Source of the DNA: Brevibacillus sp. DP1.3A
GTDB taxonomy: Bacteria > Bacillota > Bacilli > Brevibacillales > Brevibacillaceae
Direction of reading: 5' to 3'
Assembly (NCBI RefSeq): GCF_013284245.2
Contig: NZ_CP085876.1
Span: 1,667,501 to 1,731,500 of the forward strand
DNA: 64,000 nt
How positions within the stretch are numbered: the stretch's first letter is position 1; each line of letters opens with the position of its first letter. The notes beneath the pieces were generated by a model that ran no database searches, had not been told where the DNA came from, and saw nothing but the letters and a program-made list of their open reading frames with translations. Positions 15,942 to 25,246 of the stretch are shown here, one piece after another. A program made the translations under genes and the position numbers.

Positions 15942-16946
15942 ATGCACATCAATCAGTTGTTTACGACGATCGAGGCCCATACCGGAGGGGAGCCGCTCCG
16001 CATCATAACAGGCGGGATCCCACCGATCGTGGGCGAGACGATTTTGGAGAAGCGACGATACTTTCGGGAGGAGCTGGACCATATCCGGCGGGTACTCATG
16101 TATGAACCGCGCGGGCATCATGGTATGTACGGCTGTGTCATGACAGAGCCCGTCAGCCCAGATGCGGCATTTGGCGTGCTGTTCATGCATAACGAGGGCT
16201 ACAGTACCATGTGTGGGCATGGAATCATTGCGGTTGTGACGGCTGCCATTGAGACCGGGATACTTCGGCTGGGAGATCCAACAGAGCGGATTGTGATTGA
16301 CAGTCCGGCAGGAAGAATCATTGCACACGCCACTGTAGAAGAATCGCTTGTCCATTCCGTCTCGTTTGAAAATGTCCCCTCCTTTGTTTTGGCACAAGAC
16401 GTTCCCATTGAGTGGGGAGGACGTACTTTTTCAGTAGACATTTCTTTTGGCGGAGCATTCTATGCAGTTGTACAGGCAGACGATATCGGGGTTCAGGTAG
16501 AAATTGAACAATTGGCCGAGTTGCAAGAGTGGGGCCAGCGAATCAAGGAACAAATCGAGGCGAAAATGGAGGTTGTTCATCCGTTGGAGCCTGAGCTCAA
16601 AGGAATTTACGGGGTGATTATCTCGGATAAGCCGAGAGTGGAAGGATCAGACCTACGCAACGTGACGATTTTCGCCGACAAGCAGATCGATCGCTCACCA
16701 TGTGGTACAGGTACTGCGGCTCGCGTAGCCACCTTGCATGCGCGAGGCAAGCTGGCTGCTGGAGAATCGTTTGTCCATGAAGGAATTGTAGGGAGCCAGT
16801 TTATCGGCAAAGTGGTAGCAACCACACAGGTGGGGAGTTATCCGGCTGTCATTCCGAGCATAGAAGGCAAGGCGTTCATCACAGGTCTGCATCAATTTGT
16901 CGTTGACCCTACGGACCCGCTGAAAGACGGATTTTTACTGCGTTAG
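15942..16946 (+). CDS. Second proline racemase-family enzyme
   Basis: A 334-residue paralogue of the epimerase at 12503, again with Cys91 ([10 protein letters not shown]) and Cys254 ([12 protein letters not shown]). The surrounding [12 protein letters not shown] and [14 protein letters not shown] resemble the racemase/trans-3-hydroxyproline-dehydratase branch, but true dehydratases of the human L3HYPDH type have Thr at the second position. It could be proline racemase, an epimerase for another hydroxyproline isomer, or a bifunctional enzyme. It closes the operon. Confidence 0.8.
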   Translation: MHINQLFTTIEAHTGGEPLRIITGGIPPIVGETILEKRRYFREELDHIRRVLMYEPRGHHGMYGCVMTEPVSPDAAFGVLFMHNEGYSTMCGHGIIAVVTAAIETGILRLGDPTERIVIDSPAGRIIAHATVEESLVHSVSFENVPSFVLAQDVPIEWGGRTFSVDISFGGAFYAVVQADDIGVQVEIEQLAELQEWGQRIKEQIEAKMEVVHPLEPELKGIYGVIISDKPRVEGSDLRNVTIFADKQIDRSPCGTGTAARVATLHARGKLAAGESFVHEGIVGSQFIGKVVATTQVGSYPAVIPSIEGKAFITGLHQFVVDPTDPLKDGFLLR

Positions 16947-16960
16947 GATCGTTTGCAAGA

Positions 16961-16996
16961 AAAAAGAGGTTGCCGATCACAGGCAGCCTCTTTTTC
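16961..16996 (+). terminator. Rho-independent terminator of the hydroxyproline operon
   Basis: AAAAAGAGGTTGCC and GGCAGCCTCTTTTT form a strong stem with a T-rich 3' side, 15 bp after the last gene of the operon. Confidence 0.88.
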
Positions 16997-17061
16997 ATCC
17001 CCCAAAAAGCCTGGTCACAATACTGCCACGCATTGGGACATCAGCATTTTTCCCCTTCTTC

Positions 17062-17070
17062 TGGTATAAT
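17062..17070 (+). promoter_or_regulatory. Extended -10 promoter for yisL
   Basis: TGGTATAAT is a perfect -10 with the TG extension, 30 bp before the preferred start. No good -35 is seen. Confidence 0.55.
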
Positions 17071-17099
17071 GGACAAGATTGAATTTAGGAGTAAAGGGG

Positions 17100-17465
17100 T
17101 TGAATTTTTTGCCGTACAAAGCGTTAATTGAAGCGCATGTGGGTAGCTGGGAAGTCGCATTCGTGCTCTTGATCGTTGCCTACATCCTGTATCGCGTGGG
17201 TAAAGCAAAAGCAGGCAAGATCGTACATATGCTGCTCAGACTCATGATGGTCATCATTCTTGTATCGGGAGCTTGGATGCTTTTCGTGGGTCACGCAACA
17301 GATTTCTATTACTACGTGAAGGGCATTATCGCGGTTATCGCCTTCGGTTTGATGGAAATGTCCCTGGGCAAAGCAAAGCGACAAGAAGGCAGCATCGGCT
17401 TCTTCATCGGCTGTATTGTCGTTTTGGTGCTGGTTATTCTGCTTGGCTATCGCGTATTTATGTAA
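17100..17465 (+). CDS. yisL: YisL/UPF0344 (DUF1516) membrane protein
   Basis: A 121-residue protein with four predicted membrane helices and the family pattern ALIEAHVGSWEVAFVLLI at the N-terminus and a short cytoplasmic KAKRQEG loop. The family is conserved in Bacillales with unknown function. TTG 17100 is preferred because AGGAG lies 8 nt upstream; an in-frame TTG at 17079 lacks a ribosome site. Confidence 0.85.
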   Translation: MNFLPYKALIEAHVGSWEVAFVLLIVAYILYRVGKAKAGKIVHMLLRLMMVIILVSGAWMLFVGHATDFYYYVKGIIAVIAFGLMEMSLGKAKRQEGSIGFFIGCIVVLVLVILLGYRVFM

Positions 17466-17496
17466 GATAGGCAATACAGGAAGGAAGAGGGTTTCC

Positions 17497-17532
17497 TCGC
17501 AAGAAATATTTGCGGGCGAAAGCCCTTTTTTT
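17497..17532 (+). terminator. Rho-independent terminator after yisL
   Basis: CGCAA-loop-TTGCG is followed directly by GGGCGAAAGCCC and seven T. The second stem with a GAAA tetraloop is a classic terminator. Confidence 0.8.
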
Positions 17533-17624
17533 GTTGGGACGGGCACGGACAAGCCAATTAGCAAAGGGAGGGCCGGGGCCATATCACTCTATGCACATAT
17601 GTTAGAGGGGAGAGGTGAGGAAAA

Positions 17625-20600
17625 ATGGCCTATCCTTCTGACAGTCAATTCATCCCGTTTATGCTCGGGGGAAGTCCATTCGGAGACGTCCCAAACGATG
17701 AAAGTCCCGGCTCTGCCGACATGGTAGGAAACTCTACGTTTCCCGTTGTCTTTTTGGCGTATGATGGAACGAATCTTTACTTTCGGATGAGAGTCAACGA
17801 AGATCCAAGAAATTCGCAGAAAACAGGCTTTCAAAATTTTGTCTGGGGATATTTAATCAATACAACCGGAGTGGCTGGCACATACCAATGGATGTTGGGC
17901 GTGCAAGGCTTGCGCAACCGCATTGCCTTGATTCAAAACACCATTGTTGAATTTAACTCCTGGAACGATCCGGCAGAAGGCACAAACGGCAGTGGAGCAC
18001 CAAACTGGCAAGCGCCGATTATCAATTTTGACACGGCTCGTGTGCGGCTGACGAATGACGGCTCTAATTTTAGCGGCAATCCTGATTATTTCATTGATCT
18101 CGTGATGCCAGCTGCTACTTTTTTTTCAATGATCGGTGTTACCTCCCTTACTTCCCTTCAATTCCTGCCTTTTACCTCTACAAATGACAACAATTACAAC
18201 AAAGACTCTCTGCGGACCAGTGAGGGCTTTAGCTTTGAAAATTCCTTGAGCAATACGACTACGGTAGCGACAGGAGACGTTCGGGCTAGCCTTGCCATCG
18301 ACAAGCAAGTAACAGCAGGACCAGCCGTCGTTACCACAGGACAACTATCGCAATGGACAGGATCGATCACAGTCACTAATACCGGGAAGAGCCAGGCAAC
18401 GACAGTCGTTGTCAACGATTTGATCGAGCTGGATCAGGTAACAGCTTTTACAGTAAACGTAGCAAGTGTCGGCTCTGTCATCTACAATCCCCTCACAAAG
18501 GTACTCAGCTGGACGATTGGCAATTTGGCCGCTGGTTCTACTGCCAGCTTGTCATTTACGGTCAATGGGGTTTTCGCGGTCTCTCCAGGCGGAACGCGGC
18601 GGTTAAACACAGCGACAGTCACTGGCGTAGACAGCTTTTCTGGCGGAATGCTTTCTCCTGTTCAGGATAATATTGTCATCACGGTTAACTTGGCTGGAAG
18701 TGTTGCTGGCGTAGTGCTTGACCAGTCCACGAACTTGCCTGTGGCAGGTGCGCATGTCGAGCTGTATGATTCGATTCCCGTACTAATCGGTACGACGACA
18801 ACGGACACAGATGGTGCCTATTCGTTTACTGGATTGGCTCCTGGTCTGTATTCTGTGTCGGTGACCGCGCCAACTTATGACCCCAAAATCCAATTCGTGT
18901 CCGTTTTAGCAGGGCAAACCACAAGATCAGACATTTTGCTTCCTCCGAGTCCGGGTCAAGTGAATGGGACGATAACAGATACCGGATTAGCACCCATATC
19001 CGGGGCAGTGGTAAAGCTCATTAATACGACAGGTGTGACCATAAACCAGACAGTGACAGGGGGAGGGGGGACTTATCAGTTTACCAATGTCGTGCCGGGT
19101 GCCTACACACTTGCAGTCAGTGCGGATACATTCCAGCCAGCCACAGTCGCGATCAATGTCATTCGAGCACAGACGACTACACAAAATGTAGTGCTCCAAA
19201 CATCAGTTGCTCAGCTATCTGGTCTGGTGACAGGGCCGGGTGGCATACCGATTGCCGGGGCATTGGTGGAAGTGCTGAACCAGACAGGTATTACGCTGAC
19301 GGAAACGACAACAGATGGGGCTGGCACGTATCTGCTGACCAAGCTCGCAGAAGGTGTTTATCAAATCCGTGTCAGTGCCGTAGGCTTTTCCACACAATTA
19401 GCTGGAATCAGCCTGCAAGCGGGCGATGCCAAAGTACTTGATTTTTCTTTGACGACTGCATTTGGAACGGTAAGTGGAACCATTTCCGATGCGCAAACGG
19501 GTGAGGGAATCCCGAATGCGAGCATCAAGGTGGTAACTCGTTCAGGAATTGCTGTAGGAGAGACATTAACCGACGCGAATGGAGACTACTCTTTATCCTT
19601 GCTAGGGCCGGAAACCTATATCCTTACGGCTGCTACAGAGGGGTATGCGGGCCAAACAGTGGGGATAGGAATCATTGCTGGAGCAACTACACCGGTTGAC
19701 CTCCAATTGGAAAAACTGGCAGGAGTATTGAATGGGACTGTCTCGGACACAGGGGGCAATCCGCTTGGTAATGCCACTGTCATTGTTATGAAGGGAATTG
19801 TTCCTGTCGCGCAGACCATCACCGACAGCGCTGGCACCTTTTCCTTCCCGCACTTGGCCCCAGGCACATATACCGTAACCGCTTCGGCTTCTGGTTATTC
19901 CACTGTTGTGTTGGGGGCAACTGTGCAGCCTCAGGAAATATCGTCCCTTGCTTTTGTCCTTCAAGCTTCTCCGGGATCAATCGCAGGACAGGTGGTAGAC
20001 AGCGGCAATCAGCCGATTCAGGGTGCCACTGTCATCATTAGGGAAAATACGGCAGCAGGTGCAGTTGTCGCTACTGTATTGACTGATGGGAACGGACAGT
20101 ATGTGGTACCTGATCTGCTGCCACAGGCGTACGTCGTCATCGTATCTGCTCCAGATAAAACGACAGTGATCACAGGGGCAATCGTCAACTCATTGACGGC
20201 AACAACGGTGAATGTACAGCTGGCAGACTTGCCGGGAAGCATTTCAGGTTCGATTTTTGATGCTACCTCGGGACTGCCGATAACAGGTGCTTCGATAGAG
20301 GTTAGCGTGTTGAACCAAGCAGGGGCAATCGTCGGCCATGCAAATAGCGATCTGTCGGGAAATTACGGGATCACAGGGCTTACACCCGGAGTTTATACGA
20401 TTACCGCCCGTGCAACCAATTATGAAACGAACAGTGCTTCCGCTACTGTACTTGCCAACACAAATACGCCTGTCAGCTTGGCGTTGTTTGCGAGTCCTGG
20501 CGAGATCCAAGGACAGGTGCTTGCTGCAGGGACGTTACAGCCGATTGCTGGTGCACAAGTAAATGCACTCGATTTCAATGGCTCCGTCGTGCATTCAGTA

Positions 20601-23600
20601 TACAGCGATAGTCAAGGTAGCTTTGTTATCACCGGCTTGGCGAAAGGTCAATACGTTATCAGTGCTTCTGCGGATGGCTTTCAGTCCAATCATGTCGGAG
20701 CCATTGTGCTCGCGAATACAACTACACCTGTCCAGCTTCAGCTCAATCAGGATTTCGGTTTTATTAGTGGTACAGTAGCACCTGTCGTACCGGGAACCAC
20801 CATTCAATTGTTTGATATCAATAACTTGTTGATCGGTACTGTCATCGCAGATGGGAACGGGGCATTTTCATTTTCAGGGGTCGCACCAGGCTCTTATATC
20901 CTTATAGCTACCGCTTCTGGCTACGCTGTTCAATCTGTTGGGGCGATCGTACAGCCTGGGCAGACGGCCAACGTTTCATTTACGCTTATCCCGAGTCCGG
21001 GTAGTATTTCTGGAACGGTGCAAGACACGGGTATGCAGCCGATTGTCAATGCCGTTGTCCGTATTCTGGATTTGAATGAGACGACAATTGGCTTTGGCTA
21101 TACGGATTCAAACGGGGCCTATACAATTGGCAACGTGCCTGCTGGATCATTCATCGTGGTGGCAAGTGCCCCTGAATATGTTACAGGCTCGGTTGGTGTT
21201 ACACTTGGACCCGGTGAAAATAAGACCGGAGTAGACTTTACTCTTGAGGCGAATGCAGGCGGGATTAGTGGACAGGTGACGGACGCAACGAATCCCGCGG
21301 TATTCATTGCAGGCGCCGTTGTACTGATTCGTTCTATAAGTAACGGAAATGTAGTGGCTACAGCAAGTACCGACCAGACGGGCAGCTATTTGATTCAACA
21401 TCTGTTGCCGGGTGCTTATACCGTCACGGTAAGCGCGCCTAGCTATGCTGATCAATCAGTAGGGGCCAATGTAGTCAGTGGAGAAACGACGGGGGCTAGT
21501 GTGGCGCTCTTGCCAATGCCTGGGTCCATCGTGGGAAGTGTCATAAACGGCTTGGGTGTACCGGTTACGGGAAGCGAAATCAACGTCAAGCTGATGGATA
21601 GCAATCAAGCCGTCATACAGAGCTTGCTCGCGAATGAATCGGGCGTGTTTTTCTTTGCGAGTGTTGCTCCTGGCGTTTACACAGTCATCGCTTCAGCGCC
21701 TGGCTATGCAGTAGGGAGTATCGGCGTGATCGTGACAGCCAATACGCCAACTTCAACGACCGTCACGTTACCTGACTTGCCTGCGGCTATCTCAGGTGTG
21801 GTGACCAATCAGATGACGGGATTCGGGATTCCAGGAAGCACCGTGCTCATTACGGATAACCATGGTGTTGTGCTTGCTCAATTATTGACAGACGATCAAG
21901 GCAATTTTTTGGCAGAGAAGCTTCCGACGGGTGTCGTAAATGTAACTGTTTCTGCGCCGAATTTTGTATCTGTCTCGCAGTCGGTTATTTTGCAAGGGGG
22001 CATTACTACCAACTTTCAGCAGGCATTAGTTCCTAATCCCGGCAGTTTATCCGGCGTTGTGACTGATCTGGAGACGGGCTTGCCGATCACTGGCGCAACG
22101 GTAATCGTCTTCGACAGCACCCGTGCAGCGGTAGGGTCTGTCTTGACAGGTGCTACAGGGAACTATTCGTTTGACAGACTGGCTCCCGGAGGGTATACCG
22201 TCAATGTAAATGCATCCGGGTATGCGAGCGATGTAGCAGGTGCCCAAATTCAAGCTGGGTCGATGTCCACCTTAAGCTTTGCACTACAAGGGTTACCCGG
22301 TGCGATTGTAGGTACAGTGCGAGAGCAAGGAACGGCTTTGCCGATTGCCGGCGCGGTCATTACGGTTCGGCAGGGAAGTCCATCTGGGACGATTCTTACC
22401 ATTGTTCAGGCTGATGAGCAAGGTCAATATATGGTAAGCGGACTTCCTACGGGGAGTTATACACTGATCGCTACTGCTTCGGGATTTGCGGCGGAGGCTT
22501 CAACTGTTATGGTCGGATTGGGAGCGACTACAGGTCTCGATTTTTCCTTGCCGAGTCTACCTGCGAGCGTCACGGGAGAAATTACAGATGCCCTCCTTAA
22601 CACACCCTTACCGAACACGCTCGTCCGCTTGTTAGGCAACAATAATACGATTCTCTTTGCTACTCAGACAGACGCTCAGGGGATCTACTTCATCGATGGA
22701 TTTGCGGCAGGAAACTACACTGTTTTGGCAAGAAACGATAACTATCAGAGAGAAAACGTATCCTTTGATGTAGCGCCAGGGGGAACCGCTACAGTCAATA
22801 TTCCGCTAAATCCAAACCCAGGCATTTTGCAGGGGACCGTCAGAGATGCGTTTGATGGGACGCCTCTGGTAGGAGCGGAGGTTCTGATCTTTTTCCCGGG
22901 CACAAATAACCTGCTGTCTCGGGCGATTACAGACGGTCTCGGCCAGTTTACTATCGACGGATTGGCACCTTTAACCTATACGCTGGCGATCAGTGCTCTT
23001 AACTATGCCACCCAGCCAGTTGGCGCGACGATTTTTTCTGGTCAGACGACGGTCATCGACGTGGGGCTTCCCCCGTTTCCAGCTACGGTCACAGGTCAGG
23101 TACAGGCTGCTGGTGGCGGTGTTGTTCCCAATGCATTGATACAGGTGAAGGATTCACACGGAACATTGTTCGGTAGTGCGATCACGGATGACCTCGGCAA
23201 TTTCTCTGTCGGTAACCTGCCACCTGGAACGTATGTGATAAGCGCGAGTGAAGACAGCTATGCAGCGGCAACCAGTAACATAACCGTGACTGCTGGACAG
23301 ACAATTAGCGGAGTCATTCTCACGATGTCTCCTCTACCAGGCAACATCTTTGGGAAGGTGACCAATCAGTTGACGGGGCTCCCGATTACAGGGGCGGCTG
23401 TTGCGATTCAGCTGTTTTCTAACGGCTTGTTTGTTGCCAACACCGTTACGAACCAGAGTGGGCAATTCCAGGTGAATGGCTTGACGGCTGGAGAGTACAA
23501 TGTCATCGCAAGCGCAGATGGCTTCGGTACACATTACCGTACAGTTATGGTCGCAAGCGGGCAGACGACCGTGGCGACAGTTGAGCTATTGCCAATCGTG

Positions 23601-24179
23601 GGAACGATATCCGGGATTGTACTCTTGCCAGACGGAACCCAAGCCAGCGGAAACAATATTCAATTATCGCTATTCAACTCAGCTCAGATTCGCCTGCAAA
23701 ATATCCTGGCTGAGCCGGATGGAACGTTCCATTTTGTCAATGTGGCTCCCGGTACTTATACCGTTATCGGGACCATCCCGGGCATTGGTACCGGTCAGGC
23801 AGAAGCAGTCGTTTTGCCGAACCAAACAACCTTTATCATCATCCGCCTTTCTCAAGCGGGTACGATACAAGGAACGGTTCGATCCGGTTTGACAGGTTTA
23901 CCAGTTGCTGGAGCGACCGTGTATGTGCAAACGGTGAATCAACCAAACAGAACGACTGTGGTCGTCCAAACAGACAGCTTCGGCAGGTACAAGGTGACTG
24001 GTCTTGCTCCCGGCACCTATTTGGTTGTAGCCAATGCGATGGGGAGTGGAGAAGCGAGAGGGACAGTGACGCTGGGTGCAGGGGAGATCGTGACGCTCGA
24101 TCTGGCTCTGCTTCCAGCAGCAATGAGCGGAACTTTTCGGGTCGCAGCATGTCCGACCATTTTGTTTACCCCATTTTGA
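17625..24179 (+). CDS. Giant repeat protein with about 21 carboxypeptidase-regulatory-like domains
   Basis: 2184 residues. Residues 1-210 form a unique head (VVFLAYDGTNLYFRMRVNED, reminiscent of beta-sandwich carbohydrate-binding heads). About 220-350 is a DUF11-like domain (LAIDKQVTAG ... VTNTGKS). From about 356 to 2170 there are some 21 repeats of 80-90 residues, each built on G-x-I-x-G-x-V-x(D) ... GAxV ... TDxxGxYxxxGLxPGxYxxxxxAxGY, the CarboxypepD_reg beta-sandwich. No signal peptide, membrane helix or LPxTG motif is visible. The C-terminus ends RVAACPTILFTPF. ATG 17625 follows GGTGAGG. A spore-surface or appendage role is plausible but unproven. Confidence 0.88.
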   Translation: MAYPSDSQFIPFMLGGSPFGDVPNDESPGSADMVGNSTFPVVFLAYDGTNLYFRMRVNEDPRNSQKTGFQNFVWGYLINTTGVAGTYQWMLGVQGLRNRIALIQNTIVEFNSWNDPAEGTNGSGAPNWQAPIINFDTARVRLTNDGSNFSGNPDYFIDLVMPAATFFSMIGVTSLTSLQFLPFTSTNDNNYNKDSLRTSEGFSFENSLSNTTTVATGDVRASLAIDKQVTAGPAVVTTGQLSQWTGSITVTNTGKSQATTVVVNDLIELDQVTAFTVNVASVGSVIYNPLTKVLSWTIGNLAAGSTASLSFTVNGVFAVSPGGTRRLNTATVTGVDSFSGGMLSPVQDNIVITVNLAGSVAGVVLDQSTNLPVAGAHVELYDSIPVLIGTTTTDTDGAYSFTGLAPGLYSVSVTAPTYDPKIQFVSVLAGQTTRSDILLPPSPGQVNGTITDTGLAPISGAVVKLINTTGVTINQTVTGGGGTYQFTNVVPGAYTLAVSADTFQPATVAINVIRAQTTTQNVVLQTSVAQLSGLVTGPGGIPIAGALVEVLNQTGITLTETTTDGAGTYLLTKLAEGVYQIRVSAVGFSTQLAGISLQAGDAKVLDFSLTTAFGTVSGTISDAQTGEGIPNASIKVVTRSGIAVGETLTDANGDYSLSLLGPETYILTAATEGYAGQTVGIGIIAGATTPVDLQLEKLAGVLNGTVSDTGGNPLGNATVIVMKGIVPVAQTITDSAGTFSFPHLAPGTYTVTASASGYSTVVLGATVQPQEISSLAFVLQASPGSIAGQVVDSGNQPIQGATVIIRENTAAGAVVATVLTDGNGQYVVPDLLPQAYVVIVSAPDKTTVITGAIVNSLTATTVNVQLADLPGSISGSIFDATSGLPITGASIEVSVLNQAGAIVGHANSDLSGNYGITGLTPGVYTITARATNYETNSASATVLANTNTPVSLALFASPGEIQGQVLAAGTLQPIAGAQVNALDFNGSVVHSVYSDSQGSFVITGLAKGQYVISASADGFQSNHVGAIVLANTTTPVQLQLNQDFGFISGTVAPVVPGTTIQLFDINNLLIGTVIADGNGAFSFSGVAPGSYILIATASGYAVQSVGAIVQPGQTANVSFTLIPSPGSISGTVQDTGMQPIVNAVVRILDLNETTIGFGYTDSNGAYTIGNVPAGSFIVVASAPEYVTGSVGVTLGPGENKTGVDFTLEANAGGISGQVTDATNPAVFIAGAVVLIRSISNGNVVATASTDQTGSYLIQHLLPGAYTVTVSAPSYADQSVGANVVSGETTGASVALLPMPGSIVGSVINGLGVPVTGSEINVKLMDSNQAVIQSLLANESGVFFFASVAPGVYTVIASAPGYAVGSIGVIVTANTPTSTTVTLPDLPAAISGVVTNQMTGFGIPGSTVLITDNHGVVLAQLLTDDQGNFLAEKLPTGVVNVTVSAPNFVSVSQSVILQGGITTNFQQALVPNPGSLSGVVTDLETGLPITGATVIVFDSTRAAVGSVLTGATGNYSFDRLAPGGYTVNVNASGYASDVAGAQIQAGSMSTLSFALQGLPGAIVGTVREQGTALPIAGAVITVRQGSPSGTILTIVQADEQGQYMVSGLPTGSYTLIATASGFAAEASTVMVGLGATTGLDFSLPSLPASVTGEITDALLNTPLPNTLVRLLGNNNTILFATQTDAQGIYFIDGFAAGNYTVLARNDNYQRENVSFDVAPGGTATVNIPLNPNPGILQGTVRDAFDGTPLVGAEVLIFFPGTNNLLSRAITDGLGQFTIDGLAPLTYTLAISALNYATQPVGATIFSGQTTVIDVGLPPFPATVTGQVQAAGGGVVPNALIQVKDSHGTLFGSAITDDLGNFSVGNLPPGTYVISASEDSYAAATSNITVTAGQTISGVILTMSPLPGNIFGKVTNQLTGLPITGAAVAIQLFSNGLFVANTVTNQSGQFQVNGLTAGEYNVIASADGFGTHYRTVMVASGQTTVATVELLPIVGTISGIVLLPDGTQASGNNIQLSLFNSAQIRLQNILAEPDGTFHFVNVAPGTYTVIGTIPGIGTGQAEAVVLPNQTTFIIIRLSQAGTIQGTVRSGLTGLPVAGATVYVQTVNQPNRTTVVVQTDSFGRYKVTGLAPGTYLVVANAMGSGEARGTVTLGAGEIVTLDLALLPAAMSGTFRVAACPTILFTPF

Positions 24180-24237
24180 CATTTTGGAGAATTGCTCCAC
24201 TAAAAATAATTAATATGGCGGATAACTCCTTTTTTGA

Positions 24238-24264
24238 TATAATAGCTGTAGAAATACAGCTATT
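24238..24264 (+). promoter_or_regulatory. Perfect hairpin overlapping a -10 element before the MurR/RpiR gene
   Basis: TATAAT at 24238-24243 runs into AATAGCTGTA (24241-24250), a GAAA loop and TACAGCTATT (24255-24264), a perfect 10-bp inverted repeat followed by TTGTTTT. It may terminate the giant gene, act as the operator for the downstream regulator, or both. Confidence 0.55.
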
Positions 24265-24323
24265 TTGTTTTGGGTAAAAACAACTGTGAAATCATGACTT
24301 ATATTCAAGGGGGAGCGAGCCAT

Positions 24324-25217
24324 ATGGTGAAACAGCAAGAGGAGCTGTCCCATCCATTGACAGCTACCATCACGAAGACAAATACGCTTTTGCATATTCA
24401 GAGTCTCCTTCCCTCCTTTACGAAATCGGAGCAAAAGGTTGCCCACATTGTCTTACAGCAGACAGACAGCGTGATTTATTCATCAGTGATTGACCTTGCC
24501 GAAAAGGCGGGAGTGGGTGAGACGACCGTTTTGCGATTTTGCAGGAAAATTGGCTTTCATGGCTATCAGGAATTCAAGCTGGCATTGGCGCAGGAATTGG
24601 TCAATCCAGTCAAAAACTTGCATGGCGAAGTAGGAGAAGACGATTCGCTGGACATCATCACGCACAAGGTAACCGCAACCAATCAACAGGCGATTGGGGA
24701 TACCTCGGCCCTGTTTCAGATCGAACAGCTGGAGCGTTGTGTTGACCTTTTGCAAAAAGCGAACACGATCCATTTTTATGGGGTAGGTACGTCAGCGGTA
24801 ACAGCTCAGGATGCCAAGTACACGTTCTTGCGGATCGGGCTTCGAGTGGACGCTTTTAATGAATCGCATCTGCAAGCGATGGCTGCAGCGACTCTGGGAC
24901 CGGGGGATGTCGCGATCGGGTTGTCTGTATCAGGCAGTACGAAAGACACTATCGATTCATTGAAAGTCGCCAAGCAGGCAGGCGCAACTTGCATTTGCCT
25001 GACGCACTATCGACGCTCACCGATTACGAATGTAGCGGACATTACGCTTCTGACCGCAGCTCAAGAAGGACCGTTGCAGGGAGGCTCTCTCGCAGCAAAA
25101 ATTGCACAGCTGCATGTACTGGATGTCATTAGTACGACAATAACGATGCGCAACAAGGAAAAGGCCCTTTTATATAAAGAGAGAACAGCGAAGGCTGTAC
25201 TGGAGAGAAAATACTAA
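24324..25217 (+). CDS. MurR/RpiR family transcriptional regulator
   Basis: A 297-residue protein with an N-terminal RpiR-type helix-turn-helix (SVIDLAEKAGVGETTVLRFCRKIGF) and a C-terminal SIS sugar-phosphate-binding domain (IHFYGVGTSAVTAQD, IGLSVSGSTKDTIDSLKVAK). It probably senses an amino-sugar phosphate and controls itself and nagB, which starts 29 bp downstream. ATG 24324 follows AAGGGGGAG at 8-nt spacing. Confidence 0.9.
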   Translation: MVKQQEELSHPLTATITKTNTLLHIQSLLPSFTKSEQKVAHIVLQQTDSVIYSSVIDLAEKAGVGETTVLRFCRKIGFHGYQEFKLALAQELVNPVKNLHGEVGEDDSLDIITHKVTATNQQAIGDTSALFQIEQLERCVDLLQKANTIHFYGVGTSAVTAQDAKYTFLRIGLRVDAFNESHLQAMAAATLGPGDVAIGLSVSGSTKDTIDSLKVAKQAGATCICLTHYRRSPITNVADITLLTAAQEGPLQGGSLAAKIAQLHVLDVISTTITMRNKEKALLYKERTAKAVLERKY

Positions 25218-25246
25218 AAGCTTATATTGGATAGGAGTGGTTGGAA

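Noticed and set aside
18700-24100. Regular about 250-bp repetition, considered as a repeat array or CRISPR-like locus
   Set aside because: The periodicity is at the protein level (beta-sandwich domains in one open frame); units diverge at the DNA level and there are no constant short repeats.
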